Assembly (NCBI GenBank): GCA_910589415.1 | Contig: OU342630.1 | Span: 81,836,186-81,900,185, forward strand | Direction: 5' to 3' | Length of the DNA: 64,000 bases | Origin: Malachius bipustulatus | Lineage: Eukaryota > Arthropoda > Insecta > Coleoptera > Melyridae | Part shown: piece after piece, positions 46,003-59,200 of the stretch | Layout of the letters: every line of letters starts with the position of its first letter | Numbering within the stretch: the first letter of the stretch is position 1 | Position numbers and translations under genes: made by a program | Notes under the pieces: generated by a model | Database searches by the model: none | What the model was told of the DNA's origin: nothing | Seen by the model: the letters and a program-made list of their open reading frames with translations, nothing else

Positions 46003-46014
46003 TTTATTAATAAA
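46003..46014. terminator. Palindromic bidirectional poly(A) signal
   Basis: TTTATTAATAAA is AATAAA on both strands back to back. It lies 25 nt after the Myb-like stop and 50 nt after the nuclease stop, so one 12-bp palindrome could end both convergent messages. Confidence 0.6.
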
Positions 46015-46063
46015 AACTTGATTTCATTTATTTTATTTAATTCATTTCTAGCGATTATTAATG

Positions 46064-47435
46064 TTACATATTAAAATTTCTAACAGCTTCTTCTTGCCAA
46101 GGCACTGCTCCAGTATCTGAGCAGAAATAATCTTTAAACTCATTACGGACATTTCTCGCTGCATCCATAGATTTATTGCCACTTTGTCTCCCAATACTTC
46201 TTATTTGCTGCAACGAATTTTCCGTTTCCTGGCTTATGTCAGTGTATGAAATTCCATTTTCAGTGGCTAAATAATTGTGAAGAGCCACACAAGCTAGAGT
46301 TATTTTTTCGACTTTTGGTGCACGAAGATTTATAGGATTGAGTAACACTCGAAACCGATTAGCCAAAATACCGAATGCATTTTCTATTACTCTTCTTGCC
46401 CTTGATAGCCGATAATTAAATATTCTTTCACCATGTGACAATCCTCTTTGGGGGTATGGCTTCATTATCACATCTTTATGTGGAAAGGCATCATCTGCAA
46501 CTATCACATATGGAATTGCCATATCTCTACCTGGTAATGCTTCTGCAGGAGGGAAATACAAAGAATTGCATCCTAAAACCTTAGCTAGGGTAGATTCTCG
46601 AAATGCACCTCCATCGCTGACTCTCCCGTTGACACCCACATTGACATATATGAATTTATAATTAGCATCAGCTAGAGCTAAAAGAATTATGCTATGACCG
46701 CCTTTATAGTTATAATAATATGACCCATCGGATCTTGGTGGCCTAAATGAGATGTGTTTGCCATCCAAAGCACCTAGGCAATGTGGGAATTGCCATAAAT
46801 TCCAGAAATCATGTGATACACTCATCCATTCTTGTACAGTGTTGGGCGTCTGTAAAACAATAATTTCATGTCTCTTATTATTTCTGTAATGAAAGAATAA
46901 GAATATGTACTTACTTTTATGTATTTATTTCTAAGATGGCGATATAACGAGTCGCAAACAACAGGAATGAATCTTGAAATGCTGCTTTCGTGAACTCTTG
47001 TAGCATACATAAGAGATCTAAAAGATTCTCCAGTTGCCAAAAACCGCAAAGTAATTTGTAGCCTACACATATTGGAGAATAAGAGCATTAAAAAGATGTA
47101 AATGGTAAAATCATGTTTGAAAGCACGAACCTACTTCTTGCAGAAATTGTTTCTTGCATCATGGATGGCTCCTTTTCAATATCAGTTCTCACCAAGCTAA
47201 GCAGGAAGGTGAACTGATCTTCTGATACCCGTAAAAATTTTTTGTAAGAGTCTACGTCTTCTACTGCCAGTTCTTCATTAACCATTTTTAATATACCAGA
47301 GCCATTTTCACTCCTTCTTTTCAACCATGGTTTTCTAATCACCTTTTTTCTTACTCTCCTTTTCCTTCTAACATTTATTATCATGGTATTAATAATTATT
47401 GCTGCCCCACTCAATAATAAAGACTCTCTATCCAT
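46064..47435 (-). CDS. Harbinger DDE nuclease (HARBI1-like transposase)
   Basis: Three exons on the minus strand: 47435-47131, 47062-46915 and 46849-46064, with GT/AG introns, giving 412 residues. Residues 1-60 are basic (RRKRRVRKKVIRKPW), likely DNA binding or nuclear targeting. SRLQITLRFLATGESF spans the exon 1-2 junction and is a hallmark of HARBI1-type proteins. The DDE_4 nuclease has LGALDGKHI (first Asp, near residue 180), then VGVNGRVSDGGAF and VADDAFP, and ARRVIENAFGILANRFR with the Glu. LACVALHNYL follows near the end. No stop or frameshift is present, so it could be functional. Confidence 0.92.
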
Positions 47436-47604
47436 GTTTTAATATTCTCTCTACAGCAATGCAATAAGTTGAAGTTGTAGTTAAAATGAGAAAAATAATC
47501 AGAGTTAACCTAAAATATGCTCGTCAAAAGCCTATATGGCTTCCTAAATAAATGACAGAAATTTGGAAGGTTGCAAGCAAACAAATTTTTAGTTCAATTA
47601 TTTA

Positions 47605-47676
47605 CTGTCCTAAATTTAGTATCCTAAAAAATTGACTAAAACTTGTACTAAAAAATGCATCGTTACATATGGGCTT
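47605..47676 (-). repeat. Harbinger right terminal inverted repeat
   Basis: Inverse of 42943-43013, differing at two or three positions. Confidence 0.9.
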
Positions 47677-48840
47677 AATGCATTGCCGAGTGAATATAAA
47701 ACACCGTGATAGTTTTTCAATAAAAAATTAAGATTTTGTGAAGTGGTGTTAGGATAATATTATAGTGGATTATACTTTTGTGTATTGTTTGCATTTTGTT
47801 TCTATTTTCGATTTTGGCTATATGCATGTTATAATAATGTATGTATCTTTGCAAAGTCAATTTGAAACGGCAAAAAATTAAATTATTTTAAGGGATTCAA
47901 CTATAGTTCACCACTTGGATCACCTCTATCATAGGAACACAAGAGTCAGTTAAAATAGAGAAAAGTGTCACAATTTTTGCTCATTAATAATCTGAAACAA
48001 AATTCAGGGCAACTTTAGTCGTTGCTGAATGCTGAAACAACTGAAAAATCGGGGTTTGTTATTTAGCCATATCTTTATTATTAGGTAAATTTCTTTTTTG
48101 AAGGTTTACACATAAGTCATCAAAAGCGCTATACAGTTGACGTTACAAAAATTTTCCAAGCCGCAAAAAGATCCCAGAGTATAGGTATTCAAAGTCAACA
48201 TTTGTTTTTATCAAAATTAAAATTTTGAGATTGTGCATTAATCTGCGGTCGTAAGAAAAATATTGTACATTACTTGTGTGGAAAGTACCTACCGTCGTTT
48301 CACACTCGGCTAATATGTAATACACTACTTCTTTTTCAAATATCTAATAGTAGTGCGCCGTCCGAGCCCGAGATCGCACTCGCAAGAATGCAATGATCAA
48401 TCACAATTCAGTAATGCAAAATGCGACGCCGACGACGAGTGACGATTTGCCGATTTACGATGCTTTGCGCATGTCTGCAACATACCCTTGACTGTGCTAA
48501 GCGTAAAATAAGTACGCTCACAGAAATACACAACTGTTTAGCAATGGCGGTAAATCAGCGCTCTACAATGTTTCTAAAGAGTGCATGAGCAATTAACAAA
48601 AAAATAGACTGGCGACTGGCTATAGAAGTGAGACAGGATGACAAAGGTATGTCTTCTACCAAAGTTGGTGTAGTATAGACAACGAATAATAGAACAATTC
48701 TATTCTGTGGTATAGAGGTTGTCTGATAAGTATATAGTGATAAGGATAACTCGTTGACGGCATGGGGAATGCGTCATCACGACGACCCGTGAGCCCGTGA
48801 CGGAACTGACATCGTGTTTGGTTTTTCTCGCGTTGAAAAA
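47677..48840. other. Intergenic between Harbinger and the THAP relic
   Basis: No gene seen. A CpG-rich stretch at about 48355-48500 looks promoter-like. A short palindrome (ATAGAACAATTCTAT) lies near 48690. Confidence 0.45.
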
Positions 48841-49500
48841 ATGCCCGATAGAAATATTTGTAGCGTTGTTACTTGTAAAAGTAATTCAAAAAGGCTAAAA
48901 AAGTTTCTGGCGGAAGATTATAATATTCTTCATCTTTCCTAAATATGCAAAAATCCGTTAGAAATGAGAAAGGGAGTGTCAACGATATGACAAATGGAAT
49001 TAAAATAAGAAAATCTGAAGGAAGCATCTCAGACGTGATATAACTCAAGATTTATTTAGGTAAACTAGTAAATATACTAACCCACGAAAACTGAAAAAAG
49101 ATGGTAAGGATTAGTACAAAAAAAAATTATTTACACAAAGTTTATTTTCTTACAGCAATTCCTCCGTTGTTGAGGATAATCGTGCAACTTTTGAAAGATC
49201 TAAAAGAATGGCTCAGGTAAAAAGTAATAAATGTTAGTGGAAAATGGAAAGTTTAATTATGAATACGAAGCCCATCACCATCAAGCTCAATCCCACTACT
49301 AGAAACTGAAAAAAGTGTTTTAGTTTGTGATCCTTCACAGATTCTGTCTTGTGGAAAAAACTTTGATATCTTAAAAAGGAGGTTTGAAGCCTTACAAAAT
49401 GAAAGTGATACACTCAAACAAAAAAGCATCACGAGTATACAAATAAAAACAGATAGAAGTAGTCGTTTCCATTTGCTGTCCCACTCTGCACTCTGTTCGT
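48841..49500 (+). pseudogene. Decayed THAP-domain gene
   Basis: ATG 48841 opens MPDRNICSVVTCKSNSKR, a THAP-like start with the first Cys pair. A frameshift near 48937 is needed to continue into FIFPKYAKIR, which matches the THAP FxFP block. Stops then fall where the family has a conserved Trp (K-stop-ERECQR) and the third zinc Cys (KI-stop-RKH), both as TGA. A GT donor follows at 49060 and a TACAG acceptor before 49156; the second exon (49156-49218) is open in phase, followed by GTAAAA. A third open stretch (about 49270-49500) has a coiled-coil-like segment (LKRRFEALQNESDTLKQK). It was a cellular THAP protein or a P-element-like transposase, now broken. Exon limits are tentative. Confidence 0.5.
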
Positions 49501-50208
49501 GACACTTTCACTTACAGGCGCTAGCAATGAACCAAATTACTTGGAACCGTTTACGCTTAGCTCAGCCTAGTGACGTCACACTGACGGCGTCCATACAGAA
49601 GTACTAGATATATGGCTAATCCCAATGAAGACAGAAAATAAAAAAAAAGAAGAAAGTAACGTTTAACCTCAATTTTTGTGAATTTGAAAAATGACTGATG
49701 ATATAACGCCAAGGAGCGTGGAGTTAAAAGCCTACTCAAATCCCCAACCGTATTATTTTCTTGAAATTTCAGAGGGGTTGTAAAACCAAAACCTAACAAA
49801 GAATAATTATTGACCTGCTAATCTGGTTCTGATTGCTTTCTGGTCAAATTATATTTTGTATTCTATGAAACAATCAACTAAAAATAAAAAACAAATTCAG
49901 TCAGATATCCAACCAAAACCAAACCCGTATTGCGCGATTGCGCATGCGGAGCTATCGGCAGTTTAGCAACTAGCAGCAACTGAAAACTAAAATAATAAAA
50001 CCTTAAAAAAATAAAATTGTTAATTTATGATTTATGAAATCAAGAAAAAATCTAAAATAATGGAATAAAAAATTAAATGTATTGAGTAACTAGCAAGGTA
50101 TTAATTTTTCTACTTTTTGTTACTCAAAATAGGAAACAGCCGTGTGCAAACCTATGAACATTTTTTATTCGCAAACTTAAAACTTGGTGCACACTTCTTG
50201 CTTCTTTC
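49501..50208. other. mRpS9 5' flank
   Basis: Presumed promoter region of mRpS9. No gene or clear repeat was recognised. Confidence 0.5.
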
Positions 50209-53200
50209 ATGATGAATGGACCTAGTATGATAATAAGAAGTCTCACCAGCACCACCAGTAGATTTTTGCTTTTTCAGAAGATTACAGCTCCTGAAACCAT
50301 CAAGCTTAAGGTATGCTTTACTTTAGATAGAACTGTTACCTACTTAAGTATCAACTCCTTCATATGAGGCACTTCCAAGAGTGACCGTAGTTTCCTAAGC
50401 TCAGTTCCTTAAGCCCCGTCCATGTGTCCGAAAATGTTGGTACCTAACTTTTGAGTAATAACTTTTTTTGAAAAATGAATACATTGCGTTGCTAGTACTG
50501 TGCATAGATCATTCCGCCAGGATAGCAATAAAAGCCAAGGAAGATATGAATTTTCAAGCATCCAAGTGTTCTGTTCACAGGACATTTTTACAAAGTGGTC
50601 TTACAACTTTGTAGTTCCACAAATAACCGTGCTAACTTTTGGCGATGGATCGCGAGTCCAGGTCATGACTTGGACTTATCTGTACATACTAGAAAAAACT
50701 TTATTTTTATTAGAAAATTTTTTATTTTTCACAAATTTTAAAGGACTCACTACAGTCAATACACAATGCACTTTTGCAATGTAATATCGCAAAAGGTTTA
50801 TCAGTTGCCATTGCTAAAAATGACTTACATCGGGTGGAATTTAAGAATTTCCTGGATTAAGACTTGGAAATTCTTTGATTCCAATAATAGTACGTTGCAG
50901 AATTTTAAATGTGCAACTATAAGTTGTGACATCCTATGAAACCACAAGCGAATCCTTGTTTTACAAATAATGGCCAACATTATTGAGGACTTAAGTGCCG
51001 TGCCATTGCTTAGTTTGCTATCCTGAAAGAGAATAATCACTGCTGTTTTGTACAATGAAAACCCCAAGACCTTAAAGGCTGACTAAATTTTCTTTTTAGA
51101 TTCGACATTTATCAACATCTACACCATCATTTAGTGATCATGAAGAAAAACAAACGGAAACATCAAAAAAAGACATAAGTAAAGCGATGAGGGCTTATTT
51201 GGAACGAGCTAGGGAGCATGAAGAGTTCATGAAACAGCAGAATTACGAATTTCAAATAGGTAAACGGCATTTAGCGAACATGATGGGTGAAAACCCAGAC
51301 ACTTTCAATCAGGAAGATGTTAACGTAAGTACTTAGGGGGTGGGATGTCCAGAAAGTCTGGAAACAATCAAATATCTCAAGAAATACTCATTGGATAAGA
51401 AAACTTCTTTAATAATTTTAAAAGCGCTATCAAATCATATCAAACGCAACCACCACCCCTTGTGATGGGGCGGTGAGCAACTTCAAAATCTTGAAAAGGT
51501 TCGTGAAAAGGTATCCCTATTTTCTATTTAAGAATTGGATTCTGTGACAAAAATTCCTCCAGGACAAACATTTTTTTTTAATTTGTGACAGATGGCACTG
51601 CACTAACTGCAATTTTTTTGTAATTTATATGAAATTATTCGGAAGAATGAAAAATAATCAAGTACAAGTTAAAAGCGGCCAAATTTAATATCCTCCGCTG
51701 CTGTTATAAGGAGAGAAGTGATGGGAAATTTTATGCTGAATGGAAAACCCTAATTTTTTATTACTCGTTGAAAATTTTGCCAAAAGAAGAAAAACTTTTA
51801 TACTCATGCTGGTGGTGGGGATTAAATTTAACACCATTCAACGGCTGTTTTTAAGTAAAGAACTCGTAGTTTATTATTTCTTCATTATTCTGGAGAATTT
51901 ATTAGAAATTACAAAAAAAAATATTTTTGTAATCACAGTATCATCTGTCACGAATAAAAAAAACCGTTTCAAACAAACCAGACGTATTCTTTTTCGTAAA
52001 ATTAGACTGCAATAAAAAAAAGAAGAAGAGGGATAGGGGGGAGGAAGCATTTGGTATCATTGGATAGCACACTTTTAAAATTATTGTGGACATGTTTTTT
52101 ATGTGTATTTCTCGAAATATTTGATGTTTTCCAGATTTTTTGAGACACCCCTTTTAACGGTTATACAGTGCCATCCAAAAAGTATGCACTGTATAGGATT
52201 TTTTTTTTATTAGTAGGTAAGCTTTAAAAAACATAAATTGCGCAGAAAATTTGTGAATGTTCTAAAGCTCATTTGACACATAGGTATTTGTTTAATTAAA
52301 ATTTAATGTCAGATATGAATTTTAGCTTTATTTTAATTTTTATATATTTTTTTATTTTTATTTTTATTAGATTATGTTTGTGATGAGTTTTTTTGAGGTT
52401 TATATAGATATTTGATTATGATTTACCAAGTTTTTATTTTAATTAAATGCAATTTAACTTTGGTAAAAAAAAAATAAAAAAATCAAAAAATTTACTTTAA
52501 ATTTTAATTCAAAACAAAAAACAACGTTTTCACAAATTTTTTTAGCAATATCTTCACAAACAATGGTACTTTAGTCTTATAAAAGTTTTACATTGTTTGT
52601 CCTATCCCTCGTCCTATCCTGTATGCTACGCATAGTAACTAAAAACTAGCATGTGTCAAATGAGTTTATCCGCAAAACTGATTTTTTAAAATCTTATTAA
52701 TAAAAGAATCCTATAGGTGCGTACTTTTCGAATGGCACTGTATAAATTTACAACAGAAATGATGCAGGGTCTATATTGCTTTTTTCAGAGTGCTATAGAA
52801 TATCTTTTTCCATCTGGGCTGTATGAGAAGAGAGCCAGACCTATGATGCTGCCTCCTGAAGATATATTTCCAAAGCAAAAAGCTGCGGAATTTGATGAAA
52901 CCGGAAGGCCACACCATTTCCTGTTTTACACTGGCAGACCAAATTTTTATAAACTAATGCATGTAAGATTGAATAGAATATTTATTTTTAAATGCTTTAA
53001 ATTTTTATCACTATATTGAGATTTAAATAGAAACATAAAATTTAAGTTCCCTTCAGGATAACATTTACTAAAGTATTATTCAAATATGTGTTGGGTGGGC
53101 AACTAAGAATGACAGACAAAAGATTATCACAAGCCTGACCCACTGACCCACTTGTGTATTATCTTTATGCTTTATGCATTTTTTTTTTAACTAAGAATGT

Positions 53201-56200
53201 TGGCCGGCCATATCTCTGAAACGGATCGTCGCACAGGGTTGGGGAAAAATTTTTATTGGGGAAGTAGCTATTAAAAATCACTGGAAAATATTTGTGAGCT
53301 AGTCAAATAGTCATGCCAGAATAGAAAATTGGTGTCTTCTCCATATTTTTCTGGTTTATGGATGATTGAGGTTGTTGAATCCTCAAATAATTTCGAATCT
53401 TTTATATTTGACAGTTTTTATTGTAACCTCAAAAATAAAGTGGTGGAGTGACATCAAAGTAATGTTTATTTATTATTTACTTACTAAGATTACTCCGTCT
53501 GTTTTCAATTGAGCTTGGTCTCGTTGGAAAGCCATTTTCCTTGGTCTAACGAAAGCATTTTACATTCTTTTTATTTGAATATTAAAATATTAACATAGCC
53601 GCTGGGCTATGAGGCTTTATCTGATATACAGGGTGGCTGACTTTTCATTGGGCAAATTGTATTTTCTGAACTATGAAAAATACAGAAAAAAGTTAAATAA
53701 AAAAGTTGTCAAAACTTGATTGTCTGTGTATCCAATTTGTGTATCCAATGTGTATCTACACAATAGATTACACATTTTTTTCCATGGCCAACCTGTTTCA
53801 AAGTAGAATACCCAACTTTGTTTTTTTAAAATAACACTCTGTATTTTTGTGCAGATTTGATTTTTAAATAATTTCCTCTTTACAATGAGGCATCAAAAGT
53901 AATATCTTTTCCAAGAGTACCTACTTATATGTAATTGCCATAGTCGGCCGTAATATACGATTGCAATCTCCTGTCAAATTTACTTGAATCAACAAAAAAA
54001 AAAAACAGTGTTATTATTTTGAACAATAATAACGCTGGTGAACAAAAAGCCCAATTTCAAGTCACTTTGACAGTTTTTTTTTTTGTTGATTCAAGTTAAT
54101 TTGACAGGAGTTTGCAATAGTATATCACCGCCGACTGTAACAATTACATATTATCTTTGAAAAAGATATTACTTGTGAGGCATCATTGTAAAGAAGAAAT
54201 TATTTAAAAACCAAATATGCAAAAAATACAGGGTGTTAAATTAAAAAAAAAAAACAAACTATTCTACTTTGAAACAGGTTGGACATGGTAAAAATGCATA
54301 CGCTATTCTGTAGATCACATCCAGTTTGACAATTTTTGAATGTAACTTTTTTCCGTATCTTTCATATTTCCGAAAATACAAGATGGACAATGAAAAGTCA
54401 GCCACCCTGATAAGTGAATTTCACCATTTTTCTAAAAGAATTAAATGAAATGATATGTTTATTTTTATACAAATTACAAACAACTAGAGAGTTGAAAGTC
54501 TAAAGTCTAACTAATGTTACCCAGCAGTATTTTTAGAAGGTCAATAAGATTTTCCAGCCTTTTTTCTGGGCAACTTTCTTGAAATTTTCCTCTACCTAAC
54601 CCTGTGAAACGATTCGTTCCAGAGGTATGCTTATTCTTAGTTGCCCACCCCTTACACAGTCTAATATAAGATTAAGTAGTATTATTATGACAGTACAGTA
54701 TGTACTTATTACTTATTTAACTTTTTTTTTGTGACTTATGAAATAAATACATATCTATCTACAGGATGATCAGTAACTCTCGCACTCAGAGCATGCTGCG
54801 GTAAACTTCACTTTTTAAGAGTGGTAAATTTTCTAACTGCAGTGTTGTAGTAAGTTCTTTTCTTCCAAAGATATGACCATTTTTTGTAAAAAAAAGGTGT
54901 CAACAATGCACTGAACATGTGAATAAGTTTGGGTTAGATGGTATTGTTATTATTTCTATTTCCATAGCAACGAAGGCATTTGAATATTTTATATTCTAAG
55001 TTGAGCTTAGGCGGTTGCAGGGGCGGATTTACAAATGTGCCGCCTATAGGCTGAATCAAATCGCCGCCTATGGTATTATTTAACCCCCATCGCGTAGGGT
55101 CCGTGGGTTCTCCCCCAGGAAATTTTTAGAATTATTTGCTAAAAAAATGATGAAAAAATTGCAAAAATGCCAGAATTTTTATTCTGTAAATAAGAGATGC
55201 TACTTGCAAAGGCAAGCTCAGCGCCCCCTCAGTCCTTGGGCTCTAGACTCTAGCCTGATTTGTCTGTTGGTAAATCAGGCCGTGTTCTTGTGGGCTTCAA
55301 AAAGAATATGAATTCAAAGGTTTCGAAAAGGTTCGGGAACGGTTTTCCCCTCTCGATAAAGCGCCGCAGGCAAATTTTTTTTCAATATCCAAGGTCACGC
55401 AATTTCCCAGCACTCGAAATTTTTCGTCTTTGAAAATTTGCCGCCTACAAAAATTTGCCGCCGTAGGCTATAGCCTACCTAGCCTAATCGGAAATCCGCC
55501 ACTGGGCGGTTGCCAAACTTCAAATTTCGTTCAGATTTAGGTATTTCATCAATTTCCAACATTCTCAATTCCTCTGTAAAGAGGTTTTGTGGGAAAAAAA
55601 ATCATGAATTATATGGTATCAGTTCCAGACATTACGGTAACCTGAATTTTTCATTAATTTTTATCACGGTCATTGAAAAAATTACCTTTAAACTTGGATG
55701 AGGGAAACTCTGTGTAACTTGAAAACCAACCGTTGGGTTCAATTTTTTTTTTTGCAGAATATCCTTAATTTTAATGGGCTCTATAACGCCCTGTATTCGG
55801 AGTGCGCGAGTTACTGATCACCCTCTATATCCACTATTGTAAAATGAAATATTATGTACTAAATTCAATTTTTTTTAGGATATAGTTGAAAATCTGAATA
55901 GTTTGTATAAGACAGAGGACGTAATGTCTCGCAAGGGCTTAAAACCAGATCCAGCTTTGAACTTGTAAGTACTCAGAAAGATAATATTATCTTCATGAAT
56001 GAAGAAAATTATAAAAATAATAACAAATGTCTGTTTTTACAATATGAAACTGTAATAGATTTTGTTATTGGTTATTTTGGGACGATAGAAATTACTCTCT
56101 ATAAAAATGCTGTCACTACATTATTTATGGAGTTTAGATCAGGCATATTTTTTATCGTTTTCAAGTTTTATGTCAATGAGCAGAACATAGTTTAGCTTTT

Positions 56201-59200
56201 ACCAGGTTGCTCTATTTAGCCAAGTTGCCCCATCGATCTATGTTAATTTTTTTCCGAGGTACTGGGAAAACCCTCTTATGCTGTGTTTAATAGAGAGTGT
56301 ACTTTTAAAAATAATGCTTATAAATTGAAACTGAAACCAGACTTCCAATATACCTCATTACAAAAATTACATTATATTTTATTTGATCTTCTTTTATAGA
56401 CTTTTAAGTTTTTCTTTTAACTTATCACATTTTATTGTTTCAGAGATTTTTCTGGTTATTCGTGGATTGATAAAGCTGCATTGGAAGTGATGCTGGTGGA
56501 AACAGTCTCTGATCGAGAATATGATAATTTCATAAAGGCAATGGAACGATTATACGCGTTACCGTATTCATATCAAGTGAAGGATTTTATATTGCAGTAT
56601 AAAAAGCCTCTGATAAATCAAGCTAAAACTTTGGCTGTTCAGAAATTATTGTACGATGAAGATGGAAGGGCTTATGTCACTACTTATGGTTAGTACCTAT
56701 AGTTGTTAAGATATCGTCTTTCCACCTGATGCTGAGGCTAACCATTTTAAGTGGGTACTGCATCCGTGTGTATTTGTAGGGGTTTTATGTTCATATTTCT
56801 CATGAAATTAATATTTCTATATGAAATATTTCATTCTAGTTAAACAGTTATTGTTTTTACTGCAGAGGAGCTGATTGAAGAGCTGATAGGGGGTGCTAAT
56901 GAGTTTAATACTGCAAATATCTGAAAATCGGTTCTATACAATTTTATACTATAACAAGCTTTTAATAAGCTTTTAATAATGTTCTGAAAGTACCCAGCAA
57001 GCCATTTTTATAAAAAAGTGAGCAGCCAATACCAAATTTGACCAATAAAATAAGTGCCTATGACTAGAAATGTCAATATCATTAATTAAAGACATAGATA
57101 GCTCTAGTAAGATACCCTAAAAATGGATCAAATTAATGCAATTTTGAAAGGGTAATCTTAAACCATAAGTCTGATTACAAGTCTAGGATGCCCCCAGCTA
57201 AGGTAAAAAATTCACTGCTGAGTCCTGTGAAGTGTTAAAATGCAATGCCCTAAGTGTAATAGAAGCCGAATTCTTATAAAAGAAATATAAGATGGTTAAA
57301 ATCAGATAATTTTTACTGAACCTTCCTTTATGCTGAATTTTTAACTTGTGGTTTATTGGTTCTTGGTTAAAAAATTATTTCTTAATATTGATTCTTATAA
57401 CTGAGAATAAGAATAATTCTTCACCAGCATTCTAATGACAATACTTTTGAAACCATATGCAACAAAATATACGCAACAAACACAATAAACAATAAAATAA
57501 AACAAACAAAAGCATGATAACCACAACACCAAAAAAAAGTCAGAATCAAAGTAAAAGTAAAAGTCAAGTTATTTTTCAAAAATTAAAATTGCTTATAATT
57601 GCCAGCTGCTTATAATCTTTTTAGTCTAGTATTATAATGTAAAAACTATTCGCAAACTGTTGAAGTACAATTTGAAAAACACGTCAATTTAAATCTTGTT
57701 AGGCGACAGCAGTGATATCATTTAGCATTAAAAGTTGTTCTGGATTTAATTAGAACTGTGAATGGATTTATTTACCTTTGTTAATTTGTAAACATAGAAA
57801 TATTCTACAGCTGTTCTAGACGGTTGACATGCATGACAAGTGCTGGTTGATGGTATCCAGAATCCAGAAGAACTATTGAATCTTCTTCCATTCGTGTGAA
57901 TTCGAGTTGGCCAAACTCAGCACCGACTCTAGAGTGATAACTGATGCTGTCAATGGCGACAGAACTATTTGACTTTTGGGAATGTCATCCTGGAAGTCAC
58001 CTGCCATCACATATAAGAGCGGAAATCGCAGCAGTCAGTCAATGTAGTTTTGAAAGCTATCATAGGAAGATCATATTATGCAGAGTGCTATCAGAAGAGT
58101 GCTGTTAGAAAGCTTAGTGACCAGTGTAAGTGAATTATAATTTTGGATGTAATGGAAGTAAGATCGGTGGAGAGTTAGAGAAGTGCCTATTAGTATAGTG
58201 ACTCTTAGTACAATTTGTGAGTGTAAAACAGAAGATTTGTGTTTAATGCTGAGTGAAGAGTTCGAGGCAGAAATTTGAGAGTAAAGAAGAAGTGGTTGGT
58301 TATTTTAATTTGGAGGGTATGGTAATGTAAATAAAGACAAAAAATAATTGTTGTTACAAACTATTGTGAGTTATTTCTTAAGTATAAATAAAGTTTGTTT
58401 CGTTACAAACAGTCTTATTATTGGGTATATGTATTATTAAAGCTTGGATGGAAAATACTAATAATGCATAGTCATCAGAGGCACTTGAATAGTTTTTACT
58501 CTTCATATTTGAGTGATATGCAACTGCCATTGAGATAAAATCTAGGCCTATAACATGTGTCATCCTTTTATATTTAGACTGCGTTCACTGTAACTAACAA
58601 TTGCCCTGAGGATGGCGTAACACCCAAAACCGGTCGGCAAGATACTTATATGATTGAAGAATATAATTCAGTGTGTGTCACAGGCATGGTACACCCCCTT
58701 TTTTTTCTTTATTTTTTGAGATAATTTTTTGAAATTTGGTACGTCGCATATTCTCGATAGAGCGCACTTTTTAGCAGAAAATTGAATTTTTTCCCACATT
58801 CGGTTTTTCCGGAAATGTTACCAACTTTTTATTTTTAAATGAGACACCCTATATATTATTATATTTTTGGATTCTATACATGTGTACGAATCCAACAATA
58901 CCACATATACTTTATTTTTTATTTAGATGGATTCCACCAAGTCAAAATTCTAGGGGAACGATTGGCAACAAGACTGATTAGGTTGGTTATGGTGATAGTT
59001 GTTACTAGAATAGTCACTAGGATAGTTCCTTAACTAATTTAGGTTATGTCGATTACTTGAGATGTAATTTTGTTTCAAAATTCAAAATCCAAAGAACTAC
59101 ACCTAAACGCAATTTTTTCATATGTAGACTTAAAAAGTTTAGAGGAATTTATATTATGTAACACTCTGCCACCTGTAAGTAAAGGTGGCAGTGATATGTA

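Larger units (their letters stand above)
42943..47676. mobile_element. PIF/Harbinger DNA transposon, apparently intact
   Basis: Long terminal inverted repeats of about 70 bp (42943-43013 and 47605-47676) differ at only two or three sites. The tips read AGCCCATATGTAACGAT. TAA follows the right end and TAAAA precedes the left end, compatible with the 3-bp TWA target of the superfamily with slight tip ambiguity. It carries the two genes expected of Harbinger: a Myb/MADF-like DNA-binding protein on + and a DDE nuclease on -, arranged convergently. Both are open throughout. Confidence 0.9.
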
